This document shows, one piece after another, positions 19,216-29,200 of a DNA stretch of 64,000 nt. Under the pieces are notes generated by a model. It was given only the letters and a program-made list of their open reading frames with translations. It was not told where the DNA came from and ran no database searches. Made by a program: the position numbers and the translations under genes. Position 1 is the stretch's first letter, and each line of letters starts with the position of its first letter. The stretch is taken from NCBI GenBank assembly GCA_945861565.1, contig CAMAUY010000004.1, positions 1-64,000 on the forward strand, in the 5' to 3' direction. This stretch comes from Akkermansia muciniphila. GTDB lineage: Bacteria; Verrucomicrobiota; Verrucomicrobiia; Limisphaerales; UBA9464.

Positions 19216-20463
19216 TCAGTTGGGCCAGAACCCCAGTAAGGCTGCGCCAGCACCCGCGGCGATTCCGAAGCTGACGGCCACGCGCCAGAACAATCGCCGT
19301 TCGCCGAGCACGGCGACGGTGCCAGCCTTGAACGCCAGGTTCGCCATCGCTGCGACCAGAATCAATCGCCAGCCGGTGCCCGTGGAAATCTGCGCCGCGT
19401 TCACCAGTTGCGTGACGGAGAGCGTGATAGCGTCCATGTCCGTGAGTCCCGACAGAACGGCGACCACGTAGAGTCCGCTTTGGCCGAAGTATTCCCTGGC
19501 GGCCGCAACCGCCAGCAGCACGCCGGCGTAAAGCAGGCCAAAAATGATAGCCGGTTTCACTTCGGTCGGATTGACCTGCTCCGCCATAGAGGAAGAGCCG
19601 ACGGCGGCTCCGCGCCAATTCCACCAGCCGAGCAGCGCCAGCAGCGCGAACATCACGAACATCGGGGCCAGCGCGGACGGAAGGAATCGCGGAGCCGTGG
19701 CACCAATCAAAACGCCCAGACGCACAAAAACGATGGCCGACGCGACGAGAATCACAAACGCGGCCAAGCCCGGAGGCTGCGGTGACTGCTTGCTGCGGCG
19801 GGCGAGACTCACCGTCGTAGCCGTGCTGGAGATGAGGCCGCCGAGCAGGCCGCTGGCCCAAGCACCGGCGCGAGCACCGAGGAACTTGTATGCGATGTAA
19901 CCGCCCAGGCTGATGCCAACAATGAGTACGACCATCAGCCAAATCTTGAATGGGTTGAGCACCAGGAATGGGCCGTAGTAGTGGTTTGGCAATACCGGCA
20001 GAATAACCAGCGAGATCAGCGCGAACTGCATAATGGCGGTGAAATCACGGTCGCCGATTTTCGCCGCAAGCGAGTGCATCTGGGGCTTGAGGTGCAGCAG
20101 CACAGCCACGGCGCCGCCGACAGCGGTGGCAATCGCAGGCGATCCGGCCATCAAGTAGGCCCCCACGGCAAACATGACGAGCATCGCGACTTCCGTCGTG
20201 ATGCCGGGCCGTTCCTCCTCCGCCCGCAGGAGCGGCAGGTTGCCGCCCACGATAACGAGGGCAAGCCCTCCGAAGGCCACGGCCACGATCCATCCGCCAA
20301 AGCTCTGCGCGAGCAACCCGCAGAGTGCGCCGAGCACCGTGACGAGCGGGAAAGTGCGGAACCCCGCGAGACGCGCATCCGTGCGCTGGCGCTGCAAGCC
20401 GACGAGCAAGCCCAACCCAAGGGCAATGCCCAATCGGCTGAAAGTTTCCGGCAGCTCGAACAC
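19216..20463 (-). CDS. MgtC/SapB + DUF4010 family membrane protein
   Basis: This is a polytopic inner-membrane protein of 415 residues. The N-terminal part (about 1-150) has the MgtC/SapB pattern LGLGLLVGLQRQRTDARLAGFRTFPLVTVLGALCGLL. The C-terminal half is DUF4010, with AWASGLLGGLISSTATTVSLARRS and YVVAVLSGLTDMDAITLSV. About a dozen hydrophobic helices are visible. The start is a GTG at 20463 (MFELPETFSRLG). The family's transport substrate is not established. It is convergent with nothing and divergent from the lipoprotein locus. The stop lies 95 bases upstream of the adaptor start, so it may be read into the exporter operon. Confidence 0.9.
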   Translation of the reverse strand: MFELPETFSRLGIALGLGLLVGLQRQRTDARLAGFRTFPLVTVLGALCGLLAQSFGGWIVAVAFGGLALVIVGGNLPLLRAEEERPGITTEVAMLVMFAVGAYLMAGSPAIATAVGGAVAVLLHLKPQMHSLAAKIGDRDFTAIMQFALISLVILPVLPNHYYGPFLVLNPFKIWLMVVLIVGISLGGYIAYKFLGARAGAWASGLLGGLISSTATTVSLARRSKQSPQPPGLAAFVILVASAIVFVRLGVLIGATAPRFLPSALAPMFVMFALLALLGWWNWRGAAVGSSSMAEQVNPTEVKPAIIFGLLYAGVLLAVAAAREYFGQSGLYVVAVLSGLTDMDAITLSVTQLVNAAQISTGTGWRLILVAAMANLAFKAGTVAVLGERRLFWRVAVSFGIAAGAGAALLGFWPN

Positions 20464-20692
20464 GATAAAGAACTATTCCACCCCGACCTTTGAAGCGAGC
20501 AAAAGACGCGCCCCGCTGAATTTGTCCGAACGCCGCAAGCCCCAGTCCCAACAACCGTTGCGCGTCCTCTTGCCCTCGCCGCTGTAGGTCGTGGGCCGTC
20601 CTATTCCCAACGTCTACAGCCATCTCTTGCGGTCCCTGTCGTCGGCGCAAATGGCCTAGCCTTGATTACCACGCCCCATGACATGGCAAACC

Positions 20693-20800
20693 GCGCCCGC
20701 GTATCCAATTCGAACTTGTCGAGCCATCCCCAATTCTCAGAGACACAATTGGCGATACCTGCAACCAATTTTCAAAATTCCGGGCTTGACCCCTTTATGG
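20693..20800 (-). repeat. Dispersed repeat class 1, copy A
   Basis: Read on the minus strand this begins aaaggggtcaagcccggaat and ends with ...ggatacgcgggcgc. It shares the cgccaattgtgtctc core and both ends with the copy at 24247-24363, and partly with 22200-22275. The outer end reads RPRIQF on the plus strand, like the first residues of REP-associated Y1 transposases, so these may be internally deleted relics of such an element (inference). Confidence 0.65.
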
Positions 20801-20884
20801 CTCGCCGCCGGAGAGCATGTCGAAATCACGCAGCAGGATCTGGAGTTTGGGCATTTTCCGGCGTGCGTGTCCCGGAAGAACAAT

Positions 20885-21132
20885 GGGCATTTAGCAAAGC
20901 CGCGGAGTGGCGACAGACCGTAGCCCACGGCGCGAGCCGTGGGACAACGTTCGAACACAACGTAAGCCCCGTCAGGGGCGACAGAACCACAGGATAGCGG
21001 GCCAAGTGCCGATTTCTCTGTCGCCTTTCCAGGGCTTGCGCGCGGTCCGCCAGAGAACCCACGACTGACGCCGTGGAGCTACGTTCCGACGCCGCTCCGC
21101 GGCTCCGGAGTGTGCCACCGCTAATGAGCGGC
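20885..21132. repeat. Multi-hairpin intergenic element
   Basis: Several short perfect palindromes are strung together: cccacgg-cgcgag-ccgtggg near 20918, gcccc-gtca-ggggc near 20968, gccgc-tcc-gcggc near 21090 and ccgct-aatg-agcgg near 21118. This layout, with the phrase ccccgtcaggggcgacagaa, resembles intergenic repeat families that I recall from Verrucomicrobia and Planctomycetes. No protein is encoded. Confidence 0.55.
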
Positions 21133-21201
21133 AAGGCGGAAATCAGTCTGGGGACCGATGACCTCTCCCCTTCTTGTCATAATGTATTTTCTGGGATGAG
21201 G

Positions 21202-21621
21202 TCAAAAGCGCGGTTTGCCGGGATCGACCGTAAAACCACCTTGATTCTTCTGGTCGAGGTCGAAGAACAAGCGGCTCGGAATTCGATCCTCCTGTCCAAA
21301 CCAGCCCCCGGTGCGGAAGACCTTGGTTTGGGGACTTTGGCCCTCCCGTGCGGGTATGACTCGAATCACGAAATCACTCGATCCGAAATTGTGGAATGTG
21401 CCGTCCATATCGCCCCAGACACGAAGATCGACGGGTGTTTTTCCGATGACGTCGTCGTTCACCTCGACCCGGGCGCCCGGTTCACTGGATTCAATCTTCA
21501 CCATGTAAGCGATGGTGCCGCCTGGACCGCGCTCCTGCATGGGAGAACTGGTACTAGCGCAACCAGCCATGGCGACAAGTGTTGCGGTGAGGAGAACTGC
21601 TTCGATTTGATTTCGTTTCAT
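21202..21621 (-). CDS. Small lipoprotein with PEGA-like domain
   Basis: The product has 139 residues. MKRNQIEAVLLTATLVAMAGC is a lipoprotein signal peptide, with the lipobox cysteine at residue 21. The mature part contains VKIESSEPGARVEVNDDVIGKTPVDLRVWGD, the PEGA pattern found in surface-layer and cell-envelope proteins. A second part rich in aromatic residues ends FFDLDQKNQGGFTVDPGKPRF. It should be anchored in the outer or inner membrane. It stands alone between two repeat-rich regions. The AT-rich gattataac just before the ATG could be a -10 element of a promoter giving a very short leader, but I would not rely on it. Function unknown. Confidence 0.82.
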   Translation of the reverse strand: MKRNQIEAVLLTATLVAMAGCASTSSPMQERGPGGTIAYMVKIESSEPGARVEVNDDVIGKTPVDLRVWGDMDGTFHNFGSSDFVIRVIPAREGQSPQTKVFRTGGWFGQEDRIPSRLFFDLDQKNQGGFTVDPGKPRF

Positions 21622-22660
21622 TGTTATAATCTCTTATTGGAACGATGTACCAGGATATCAAAATGAAGCTAGGGATAAATGGACAAGTAGACGGCAGCGA
21701 TTCCCCGGTTTCTAAGCCAACATGTCAGGAGCAGTGCTTGAAAGCAATCAACACCGATCGGTATTTGATGGCGGACACCGAGCGGCTGGATCCTGGCGGC
21801 CGAGCCGAGGCGGAGATAGAGCGTCAAGTGCCTGCTTATGTCCGGAGGTGCAAGCCTTCATAAAACTCGACCAAATCGTGGAAGCGGAAATCGACATCGT
21901 ATGGGTTCTGCGATGTAGAAAAGCATTTTAGCGGTAGCCTGTTGTTCCTACGGTAGTGGCAAGGAGATCATTAAGAATGGTGAATATCGGGAGTGGCAAC
22001 TGGAAATGGCCGGAGAGGTTTGTGTCAATGCGGCTGGGAGGTGCAGTCAGAGTGTTTGATGGAGATCCTTTTCATCTGGTAGAGGAGACGCCCCGAGGTT
22101 AATCGGCCGGCCAAGCATTCGGGATTTGTTTTTGTGAGAACATTGGCGGGAATGGTTGTGACTAAACAATACCAAGAACCGACCCTTTCATGAATGTGGG
22201 TGCTCACCACCTAAATATATTTTTGAGACACCATCGGCGATGCCTGCACAATTCCAGGCTTGACCCCGTTAAGAGTCTTTTCCCGATTCCTTTCCTTGGT
22301 TATACTACTAATTATATAAACATCTTACACCACATCATGCCGATGCCGTGGGCACCCCCGTCCGACACACTGCCGGCGAATCACTCGGTTTGGCAGAACA
22401 AAATGGGGAGAGCCTTGGTCAAGAACGGTGTAGCACGAAATGAGATAGCAGCCGACGCTTGAACCGCGGGGACTAAAGTAGCGTGCAAGCGGATTAGTCG
22501 CGGAGCGTTAAAAAACAAATGCCTATCGATTTGGTCGGAAACAAGTTCCTTTCGCGTGGAAGGAAGGCGGATTTTGGTGGTGAACTCCGTGTCTGTCTGA
22601 CAAGACCCGCTCGGTCGTCAGCCGTGCCCGATTGAAGACAAATGCTCGTCAGCAAAACGG
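21622..22660. other. Long intergenic region, no gene recognised
   Basis: About one kilobase of lower-GC sequence has no reading frame resembling a known family, and its short frames have no ribosome-binding sites. It contains a partial class 1 repeat (22200-22275). An AT-rich stretch at 22296-22330 (ggttatactactaattatata) is promoter-like but lies too far from the esterase gene to assign. Nothing else was seen. Confidence 0.5.
22200..22275 (-). repeat. Dispersed repeat class 1, copy B (partial)
   Basis: On the minus strand it starts aacggggtcaagcctggaat and continues through a gcaggcatcgccgatggtgtctcaaaaat core. It lacks the outer cgcgggcgc end present in the copies at 20693-20800 and 24247-24363. 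Divergence and shortening suggest an old copy. Confidence 0.55.
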
Positions 22661-24220
22661 ATGGCAACAGAAATGACTCCCATGAAGACAAAACTCATCA
22701 TCATCGTCAGTATGATTCAAATGGCTGGCGCAAGTGCCACAGCCATCGCAGCCGCACCGCAGATCAAAGCCACCACCTCACTCCAGCACACCGCAGTTGA
22801 CCTTGGTAAGAACACGTCGTTTGCGGTCACAGCGGTCGGGGATGCGCCCCTGTCGTACCAGTGGCGGCGGGACCGGAGCGATCTCCTGAACCAGACCAAC
22901 AAGACCCTGACGCTCACAAAAGCCCAACCCGAGGATGAAGGTGATTACAGCGTGGTGGTCACCAATGCCTTTGGCTCGGCCACGAACGCCCCAGCCCGGC
23001 TCTGGGTGGTGCCGTCCGAGAGCAAGTTCATCAAGCGCAACTTCACGAACAATGCCGGCCTGCGCCTGCCGTACTTCTATCTGCTGCCGGAGAACTATGA
23101 TACGGCCCGCGACTATCCATTGGTCTGCGTGCTTCATGGAATGCCCGGGGACGAGATCGTAATCACCACGCCCAACTATGGGTACCTTGGATATTTGAAC
23201 TACCCTGCCACGAAAACGTTTGTGTCATACAGGCAGCAGGCGACCGACCCTGTAATCCTGTTGTGGCCGACGCGCCGTGCGGGGGACAGTTCCTGGACCA
23301 CCGGGCCCCGTGGATATTTGCAGCAAGTCTCGGATTTGTTGGATCAGCTTCTCCTGGAGTTCAAGGTCGACACCAACCGAGTGTACGTTACCGGCGGTTC
23401 CGAAGGCCTGCACGCTGCCTGGGATCTCATAGGGATGCGGCCCGGTTTCTTTGCTGCTGCATATTTTCAGGCAGGCTGGAGCGGAAGCACGCCTGTCCGC
23501 GTCATCAAGGATGTGCCCGCTTGGGTCTGGGCCGCAGCGGACGATGAATTAGTGGTGAATACACGAGGCCTAGTTGATTCGCTTCGCCGAGCCGGAGGGA
23601 AGCCGATCTACACGGAATACAACTCCGGAGGGCATTTCGACGCGATCCTGATGGGCAACATGACCCCCGCCATCGTTGACTGGTTGCTGGCGCAACGGCG
23701 AGGCGTGCCCGGCACCGCTGAACCGCTCGTTTCAATCACCAGTCCAATACGCGAAGACTCGTTCACGACGGCGGCTCCGATTCTGGATCTCGCCGGTTCC
23801 GCCGACGCACTGGGTCAGAACGTGACTCAGGTGGGATGGCGAAGCGCGACGTACTCCCCCTCCAGGACGGGACTCGCCGTGGGCACCAACCTCTGGAGCG
23901 CGAGCGGCATTCCACTCCAGGCGGATAAAACCAACGTCATCATCGTGACAGCCACGACGATCAGTTGGGCTCCGGCCTTCGGCGGAAACACGACGTTCAA
24001 TCACACCCTGACTGTCCTTTATTCGCCGATCCGGGTGACCCTGGCACTGCAAGGGCCGGACGCCGTTCTGAATTGGACGAGAGGTGTGGGGCCTTACTCA
24101 GTGCAGCGGGCGAGTGACCTGGGCTTGGGCCATTGGATTGACTTTGCGACGAGCGCCGCGCCGCCGCTGATGCTGCCGCTGGAGGGGAAGGCTGGCTTCT
24201 ATTGCGTGCTTGGTCAGTGA
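22661..24220 (+). CDS. Secreted Ig-like domain + esterase/alpha-beta hydrolase
   Basis: The product has 519 residues. A signal peptide is best read from the ATG at 22682 (MKTKLIIIVSMIQMAGASATAIAA). An immunoglobulin-like domain spans about 34-117, with the conserved W68 and the DEGDYSVVVTN motif. Next is an esterase or PHB-depolymerase/feruloyl-esterase-like hydrolase domain (about 130-345): LVCVLHGMPGD for the oxyanion region, nucleophile S247 in GGSEGLHAAW, acid D294 or D295, and H325 in SGGHFD. A C-terminal Ig/fibronectin-like and FYRV-style module ends the protein. It probably hydrolyses polymer-linked esters outside the cell. The substrate is not known. Monocistronic between repeats. Confidence 0.85.
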   Translation: MATEMTPMKTKLIIIVSMIQMAGASATAIAAAPQIKATTSLQHTAVDLGKNTSFAVTAVGDAPLSYQWRRDRSDLLNQTNKTLTLTKAQPEDEGDYSVVVTNAFGSATNAPARLWVVPSESKFIKRNFTNNAGLRLPYFYLLPENYDTARDYPLVCVLHGMPGDEIVITTPNYGYLGYLNYPATKTFVSYRQQATDPVILLWPTRRAGDSSWTTGPRGYLQQVSDLLDQLLLEFKVDTNRVYVTGGSEGLHAAWDLIGMRPGFFAAAYFQAGWSGSTPVRVIKDVPAWVWAAADDELVVNTRGLVDSLRRAGGKPIYTEYNSGGHFDAILMGNMTPAIVDWLLAQRRGVPGTAEPLVSITSPIREDSFTTAAPILDLAGSADALGQNVTQVGWRSATYSPSRTGLAVGTNLWSASGIPLQADKTNVIIVTATTISWAPAFGGNTTFNHTLTVLYSPIRVTLALQGPDAVLNWTRGVGPYSVQRASDLGLGHWIDFATSAAPPLMLPLEGKAGFYCVLGQ

Positions 24221-24246
24221 TCCGGCAGAAGAATCGAACACGTGAT

Positions 24247-24363
24247 AAGCGCGCCCGCGTATTCAATTCGCGCGTGTCGATCCATCCCCTAATTTTTGAG
24301 ACACAATTGGCGACGCCTGAAACCTATTTTTATCTTTCATGATTCCGGGCTTGACCCCGTTAC
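24247..24363 (-). repeat. Dispersed repeat class 1, copy C
   Basis: On the minus strand it runs from acggggtcaagcccggaatc through cgccaattgtgtctcaaaaa to ...gaatacgcgggcgcgc. It is the best match to copy A. It lies immediately downstream of the esterase gene and of the broken formylglycine-generating-enzyme gene, at one edge of the toxin-antitoxin segment. Confidence 0.65.
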
Positions 24364-24371
24364 CGTAGTCT

Positions 24372-25175
24372 TCAGCGGTCCACAGCCAGCACGACTCGGA
24401 ACCCGATGACGCTGGGCATGCGGCCGTTGGGAGTTTCGCGCATCGCGGACCTGCAAATCCAAGTGTTGGCGTTCCAGCTGCCGTCGCGGAGGACGCGTTC
24501 GGTGCCGGTTGCGGGCCCCAGTGGATCGACGGTGATTCCAGTGGCATAGGAACCGTACCAGTCCAGGCACCACTCCCACACGTTCCCATGCATGTCATGC
24601 AATCCCCAGTCATTGGGAAGCTTCTGTCCCACCGGGTGGGTTTTCACCGAGCTGTTGGCGTTGAACCACGCGTAATCGACGAGATTCGTATAGCCCGGGT
24701 CATCCCCGTGGCTGAACCGGGTGGAGCTCCAGCCGCGACAGGCGTACTCCCATTCGGCCTCGGTGGGCAGGCGATACCGGCTATTGCCCGCAATCCGGCC
24801 CGCATCCTTCTCGAGAGCGGTCAACTGGGCGCAATAGCTGACCGCGTCGTTCCAACTGACTTGCTCCACCGGGCGTGTGGGGTCGCCGGGGAAAGCGCTC
24901 GGGTTCCTTCCGACGACCGCGGCGTATTCGCCTTGGGTGACCTCATACCTGCCCATCCAAAACCCGCTGCTGATCGTCGTCGCGACTTGGGGCCCCTCAG
25001 CGGTGCCCGCCGGTCCCCCAATCCGGTAGACTTCGTTGGAGGGACTGCCGAGCCTGAAGGAGCCCGGGGGGATGAATACCAGGTTCGTTGGTAGCGTGAA
25101 CCGGTATGCCCGGTAGAACCGTTGGCCAGGGCTGGATGGGGTGGGATCAAACCAAGTCAGGGAGGCAGCGGGAAG
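24372..25175 (-). pseudogene. Formylglycine-generating-enzyme (SUMF1-like) domain, 5' truncated
   Basis: The reading frame is open from an in-frame TAA near 25176 to the stop at 24372. It starts with LTWFDPTPSSPGQRFYRAYRF, the end of a secreted FYRA-type module, then NLVFIPPGSFRLGSPSNEV, FWMGRYEVTQGEYAAVVG, VEQVSWNDAVSYC, YRLPTEAEWEYACRG, HDMHGNVWEWCLDWYG and RDGSWNANTWICRSAMRE...GFRVV. This is a full FGE-sulfatase domain, but there is no signal peptide or natural start: the first ATG (24956) is inside the domain. The family includes sulfatase-activating enzymes, but most bacterial paralogues with this layout have unknown roles. The 5' end was lost at about 25176. Confidence 0.8.
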
Positions 25176-25434
25176 TTAGAGAAAGGCGAGGCAGCGCCAA
25201 TCGGTGGGATTCATTCCCTAGCTTCTAACCCCACTCGCTCGCCGGCCCCGGCGACCAGAACAACCCCACGGAGTTGGGCCTCCATCTCGGACGCTGGCCG
25301 ACAACGGCGGCCGACCGACACCCGCCCGCTGCTGCCCGACAGCCCCGCCCTCGACGCCGGCGACCCGGCGACCCGGCGTTTGACGACAGCGCCCTCCCGT
25401 GTACGGAGGCTCGACGCCCCGTCCACGCGGCCGC
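25176..25434. other. Degenerate coding relics
   Basis: There is no intact gene. At about 25330-25375 the plus strand reads LLPDSPALDAGDPA, the hallmark near the C-terminus of secreted parallel-beta-helix proteins with a choice-of-anchor Q domain. A small duplication (cgacccgg twice) breaks the frame after it. It is probably the tail of a lost secreted protein. Confidence 0.4.
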
Positions 25435-25761
25435 CTACAATCCGGCGATGGACAAACCCTGAATGATCCGCCGGGCGATTTCCCTGCGGCGGGCGGGCGT
25501 CACCACCCCACGGCGACGCCCCAGTTTGGCCTTCTCCACCGTGAACAGGAGATCGCAGCGGCAGAGAGTTTTCAGGTCCAGACCGTCTGCGTCGTCGAGC
25601 AGAACCTCATTGGCCTGCGGTTCACGTTCGTTCGTCGGACGCATGGTGCGGCACCCCAGCACAACGACTTCGAGTTTGGCGTCAATGCGCGCCTGGCAGG
25701 ACACCAGAACGCAAGGATGCTCGCCAAAAATGTCAGCCGTATAGATCTCCCAGGCCTTCAA
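25435..25761 (-). CDS. MazF/PemK-like type II toxin
   Basis: The product has 108 residues. MKAWEIYTADIFGEHPCVLVS is the first strand region of the MazF/PemK fold. NEVLLDDADGLDLKTLCRCDLLFTVEKAKL followed by GRRRGVVTPARRREIARRI matches the second half, where MazF proteins have a C/D-containing strand and a terminal helix. The family cleaves single-stranded RNA when freed from its antitoxin. Some catalytic positions are not the textbook ones, so activity is uncertain. Its start overlaps the antitoxin stop by 4 bases (25758-25761), so the two are translationally coupled. The pair lies between class 1 repeat copy C and class 2 repeat copy D. Confidence 0.75.
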   Translation of the reverse strand: MKAWEIYTADIFGEHPCVLVSCQARIDAKLEVVVLGCRTMRPTNEREPQANEVLLDDADGLDLKTLCRCDLLFTVEKAKLGRRRGVVTPARRREIARRIIQGLSIAGL

Positions 25762-26039
25762 TCAGCCACCTCAAACCATTGGGCCGACATCAGCCGGCCG
25801 ATCTGCGGCCGGTCATCGTCTTCGAGACGGTAGAGGGCACGGGCCTGCCTCGCCGGAAGCGGCCCCACCGCGGTGACCCGGCCGGAAGATTTGCGAAGCG
25901 CCTCGACCACCGTGGGCAGGCCGAAAGCGAGGGCCTGCCTCATGAGCTCGGCTCTCGTGAGGCCGGTCGCCTTTGCGGCTCTCGCCACTTCACGGGCTAG
26001 ATTTGCGTCCATGGGCAAAGGGTAAACTGCGGTCGCCAT
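25758..26039 (-). CDS. Ribbon-helix-helix-like antitoxin
   Basis: The product has 93 residues. VYPLPMDANLAREVARAAKATGLTRAELMRQALAFGLPTVVEAL has the strand-helix-helix pattern of CopG/Arc-type repressors and should bind operator DNA as a dimer. The C-terminal half (RQARALYRLEDDDRPQIGRLMSAQWFEVAD) would bind and neutralise the toxin encoded immediately downstream. Alternative start: the Met ten codons in (MDANLAREV). These operons usually repress themselves. An AT-rich tatagggatcctatac just upstream of the start contains the palindrome tagggatccta (imperfect), a candidate operator. Confidence 0.75.
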   Translation of the reverse strand: MATAVYPLPMDANLAREVARAAKATGLTRAELMRQALAFGLPTVVEALRKSSGRVTAVGPLPARQARALYRLEDDDRPQIGRLMSAQWFEVAD

Positions 26040-26079
26040 ATAGGGATCCTATACGGCTGGCTCGGGCAGTCAACCCCGC

Positions 26080-26178
26080 AAAAGGGGTCAATCCCGGAAT
26101 TGTGAATTGCACTTAATTGCGAAACTGTTTGCCTCTTATTCCATCTTCTCAAGGCGCTCTCTTACTTTTGCCAACCCT
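26080..26178 (+). repeat. Dispersed repeat class 2, copy D
   Basis: It starts aaaggggtcaatcccggaat and continues with gcgaaactgtttgcctctta and ccatcttctcaaggcgc. It is nearly identical over about 95 bases to 55657-55753 and shares its first 30 bases with 30758-30790. It lies immediately upstream of the DUF1549/DUF1553 gene, and its translation produces a false N-terminal extension of that gene. Confidence 0.75.
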
Positions 26179-26257
26179 GCGGTCATTGCTTATCCGCGGC
26201 TTGGGGGTCCCCCAAAGCCCTTGCGCCATCCGCTCAACCGACGCAATCTGTCCCAAC

Positions 26258-29200
26258 ATGAACGCCTCCGAGAAAGCAAATCTCCCTTTTCACGGAACGT
26301 CGAGAAACCAAATTCCTACCTGTAAAGCAATCAGGACACTGTTTCATTCGATTCTGTGGTGGGGGATCATCGCATCGATGGCTGCGGCGGACGATGTCGC
26401 GTCCGCGGTTGCCAAGGCATCCGACCTCCCCTGGAGCCTCCGGCGACTGCCCGAAACTGAGCCACGGCTGTCCTCATTGGATTTCCGCTCCTCGGATTCC
26501 ACGGCGCAACCGATCGACCGATCGATCAGACTGCGGCTGAAAAAGTTGGCTCTCACCCCCGCTCAGCGCGCTGCGTTGTATCTCCAGGTGCGCCGGTTGA
26601 GTCTGATGCTTACCGGACTCCCGCCCGATCCCGCCACAGTCCGCGAGTTCGTGGCCAATCCGACCGATGAGAAGTATGCGGTGCTGGTAGACCGCTACCT
26701 TGCGTCAGCCCAGTATGGCGAACGCTGGGCGAGGCACTGGATGGATGTTGTCCGCTACGCAGAGACCTGGGGATACGAATGGAACCACCTCGTTCGGGAA
26801 GCTTGGCGATATCGGGATTATCTGATTCGTGCCTTCAATCAGGACCTGCCGTACGACCAGTTCATCCGCGAGCATATTGCCGGTGATTTGCTCGACCCTC
26901 CCCGCGCGAACGAAACGCTGGGCATCAACGAATCATTGATTGGCGGTGCGTTTTATCGCTTCGGTGAAACCGGACACGACGACTGCGTGCTCTATCCCGA
27001 GATCAGTCTGGACGTGATGGACAATCAGATTGATACACTTTCCAAGGCATTTCAGGCACAGACCGTTGCCTGTTCACGATGCCACAACCACAAGATCGAC
27101 GACATACCTCAGACGGACTACTACGGGCTGTTGGGGGTGATGGCCAGTTCTCGTCAGGTGATTCGAACGCTTGATTTGCCGCATCGGCAGGATGAACTCA
27201 AACGGAAACTCGTGGCCTCGAAGCAAAAGATACGACGAGACCTCGCGAACGTGTGGGCGCGCAAGATCGAAGAGATCTCGGCGGCATCATTGGTGCAATT
27301 GATACGTTCGCCGGAGCCGTCAGTCGGAAAAGAGAAGGGGACTCTCGACGACCCTGGCAACATGGAACACCCGCTGTTTGTATGGCGAAAAATGACAAAT
27401 CTGCCGGAGGGAAAATCCTGGCAGCAGCACTGGAACGAAACCCGACAGTCGATGCAGGAGGAACACGAACGACGCGGAAAGTTCAATCGCGAAAACTTTG
27501 TTCCGTTCGGTGATTTTACGAACCGCTCGAAAGGCCGGGCCAGCGATCATCCGAATTGGTCATTCGAAGGTCTTGCGGTGGAGAACGGGGAGTGTTTTAC
27601 GTTCCCGGGCGACTTCTCCGTTCGTCCCGACGGATCGAATGTCATCAGCAGCGTTCTCCCGGCCGGTTTGTTCTCGCATGGATTGTCGCAAAAACTGAAC
27701 GCTGCGGTGCGGTCGCCGCTTCTGCCAGAGGATAAGAAGTTTATCAGCTATCAGGCGATGGGAGAACGCAGCAGCGTCTGTCGCACGGTCATCGCCAACT
27801 GCACCCTGCCGTATTTTCACACGCATCGATTCAATTCGTCCAATCTGACGTGGATCACCGTGGACCTTGCACACATTCGTACTTCGCCGCTCGTCCGCCT
27901 GAAGTCGTACCTCGAATGGGCCACGGCACTCGACGATCAGGGCTTTCCCGTTCTCAATATGCCCCAGGCCGAGTATCAAAAATCACTCGACAATCCCCGT
28001 TCCTGGTTCGGGGTTACCAGGGCGGTGATGCACGATGTCAAAGAGCCTCCCCTTCAGGAGCTGCAGGCACCGCTGCAGGTATTTGATTCTCCGGTCGCGG
28101 ATCCTGACGCTCTGGCTCAACGCTATCGGGCGATTCTGCAAACTGCGATTGCCCGCTGGTCTGACGGATTGGCCAGCGAATCCGACGTCTTCTGGATCAA
28201 CTCCTTCATGAATTTCGAACTGCTCACCCGCAGACAGGATGCTTCCGCTCCGTTAACTCAGTCGGTAGCCGAATATCGAGCTCTGGAGGAACAAATTGAA
28301 ACGCCGCAGCGCATCGTCGGCATCGCCGACCAGGACGAGGGCTTTGATGTTCCGCTGTTTGGCGGCGGTGACCCAAAGAACCCGCGGGACCTGGCGCATC
28401 GAGGTTATCTCTCGGCGATCGAGCCTCTGATTTCCGACAAGCCCATGCTGACCGGCAGCGGCCGACGCCGGACGGCTGAATTAATCGCCCACCCACAGAA
28501 CCCGCTGACAGCGCGAGTCATGGCCAATCGGATCTGGCACTACCTGTTCGGTAGCGGCATCGTGCGAACGGTCGACGATTTTGGGAATCTCGGAGACCGG
28601 CCGAGCCACCCTGAGTTGCTGGACTATCTCGCACGCCGGCTCATCGATTCCGGCTGGTCGGTCAAGGCTGTGGTTCGAGAGATTGTTCTCAGTGACACAT
28701 TTCGGCAGTCGTCCGCCAGTTCCGTGGCTGGGGAACAGAAGGATCCGGAGAATCGATTGTTTCACCGCTACGCCTCCCGCCGCCTGGAAGCGGAAGTGAT
28801 TCGCGATTCGATGCTGCTGGTTTCGGGCCGTCTGGACTCTGCGATGTTTGGTCCCAGCATCAATCCGTATCGGCAGGAAGAAGTCGATCGTCGCAAGCTC
28901 TACGTCGGCCCGCTGGACGGCGCTGGCCGCCGCAGCATTTACCTTAGCATCACGCGGATGGGACCTCCAAAACTGCTCCAGCTTTTCAACCTACCGGATC
29001 CTTCTGTGACACGGGGACGCCGCGATTCAACCAATGTTCCGGCGCAGGCACTGGGCCTGCTCAATGACCCCTTTGTGAATCAGCAGGCCCGAGTGAATGC
29101 CAGGCGTATACTGAACGAGACTGGAGCGGACATTGCTTTCGGAACACGGCTCGAGCGGTTGTTTCTCAGCCTGTTCAGTCGACCGCCAGGTGAAATGGAA

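Larger units (their letters stand above)
20464..21201. other. Repeat-rich intergenic region
   Basis: There is no supportable intact gene. The region contains one copy of the class 1 dispersed repeat (20693-20800) and a multi-hairpin block (20885-21132), both listed separately. Between them a 19-codon minus-strand frame (20795-20854, MPKLQILLRDFD...) resembles the first residues of FHA-domain proteins but ends inside the repeat, so it is at most a relic. Confidence 0.55.

Noticed and set aside
19160-19942. Long minus-strand frame of 260 codons
   Set aside because: It lies over the MgtC/DUF4010 gene in another frame, is rich in Arg and Gly, and matches no family; it is a shadow of a GC-rich gene.
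20795-20854. Nineteen-codon frame MPKLQILLRDFDMLSGGEP on the minus strand
   Set aside because: It resembles the start of FHA-domain proteins but ends inside a repeat; too short to call a gene.
22290-22335. Promoter-like AT-rich stretch
   Set aside because: It lies more than 300 bases from the next start and no well-spaced -35/-10 pair can be defended.
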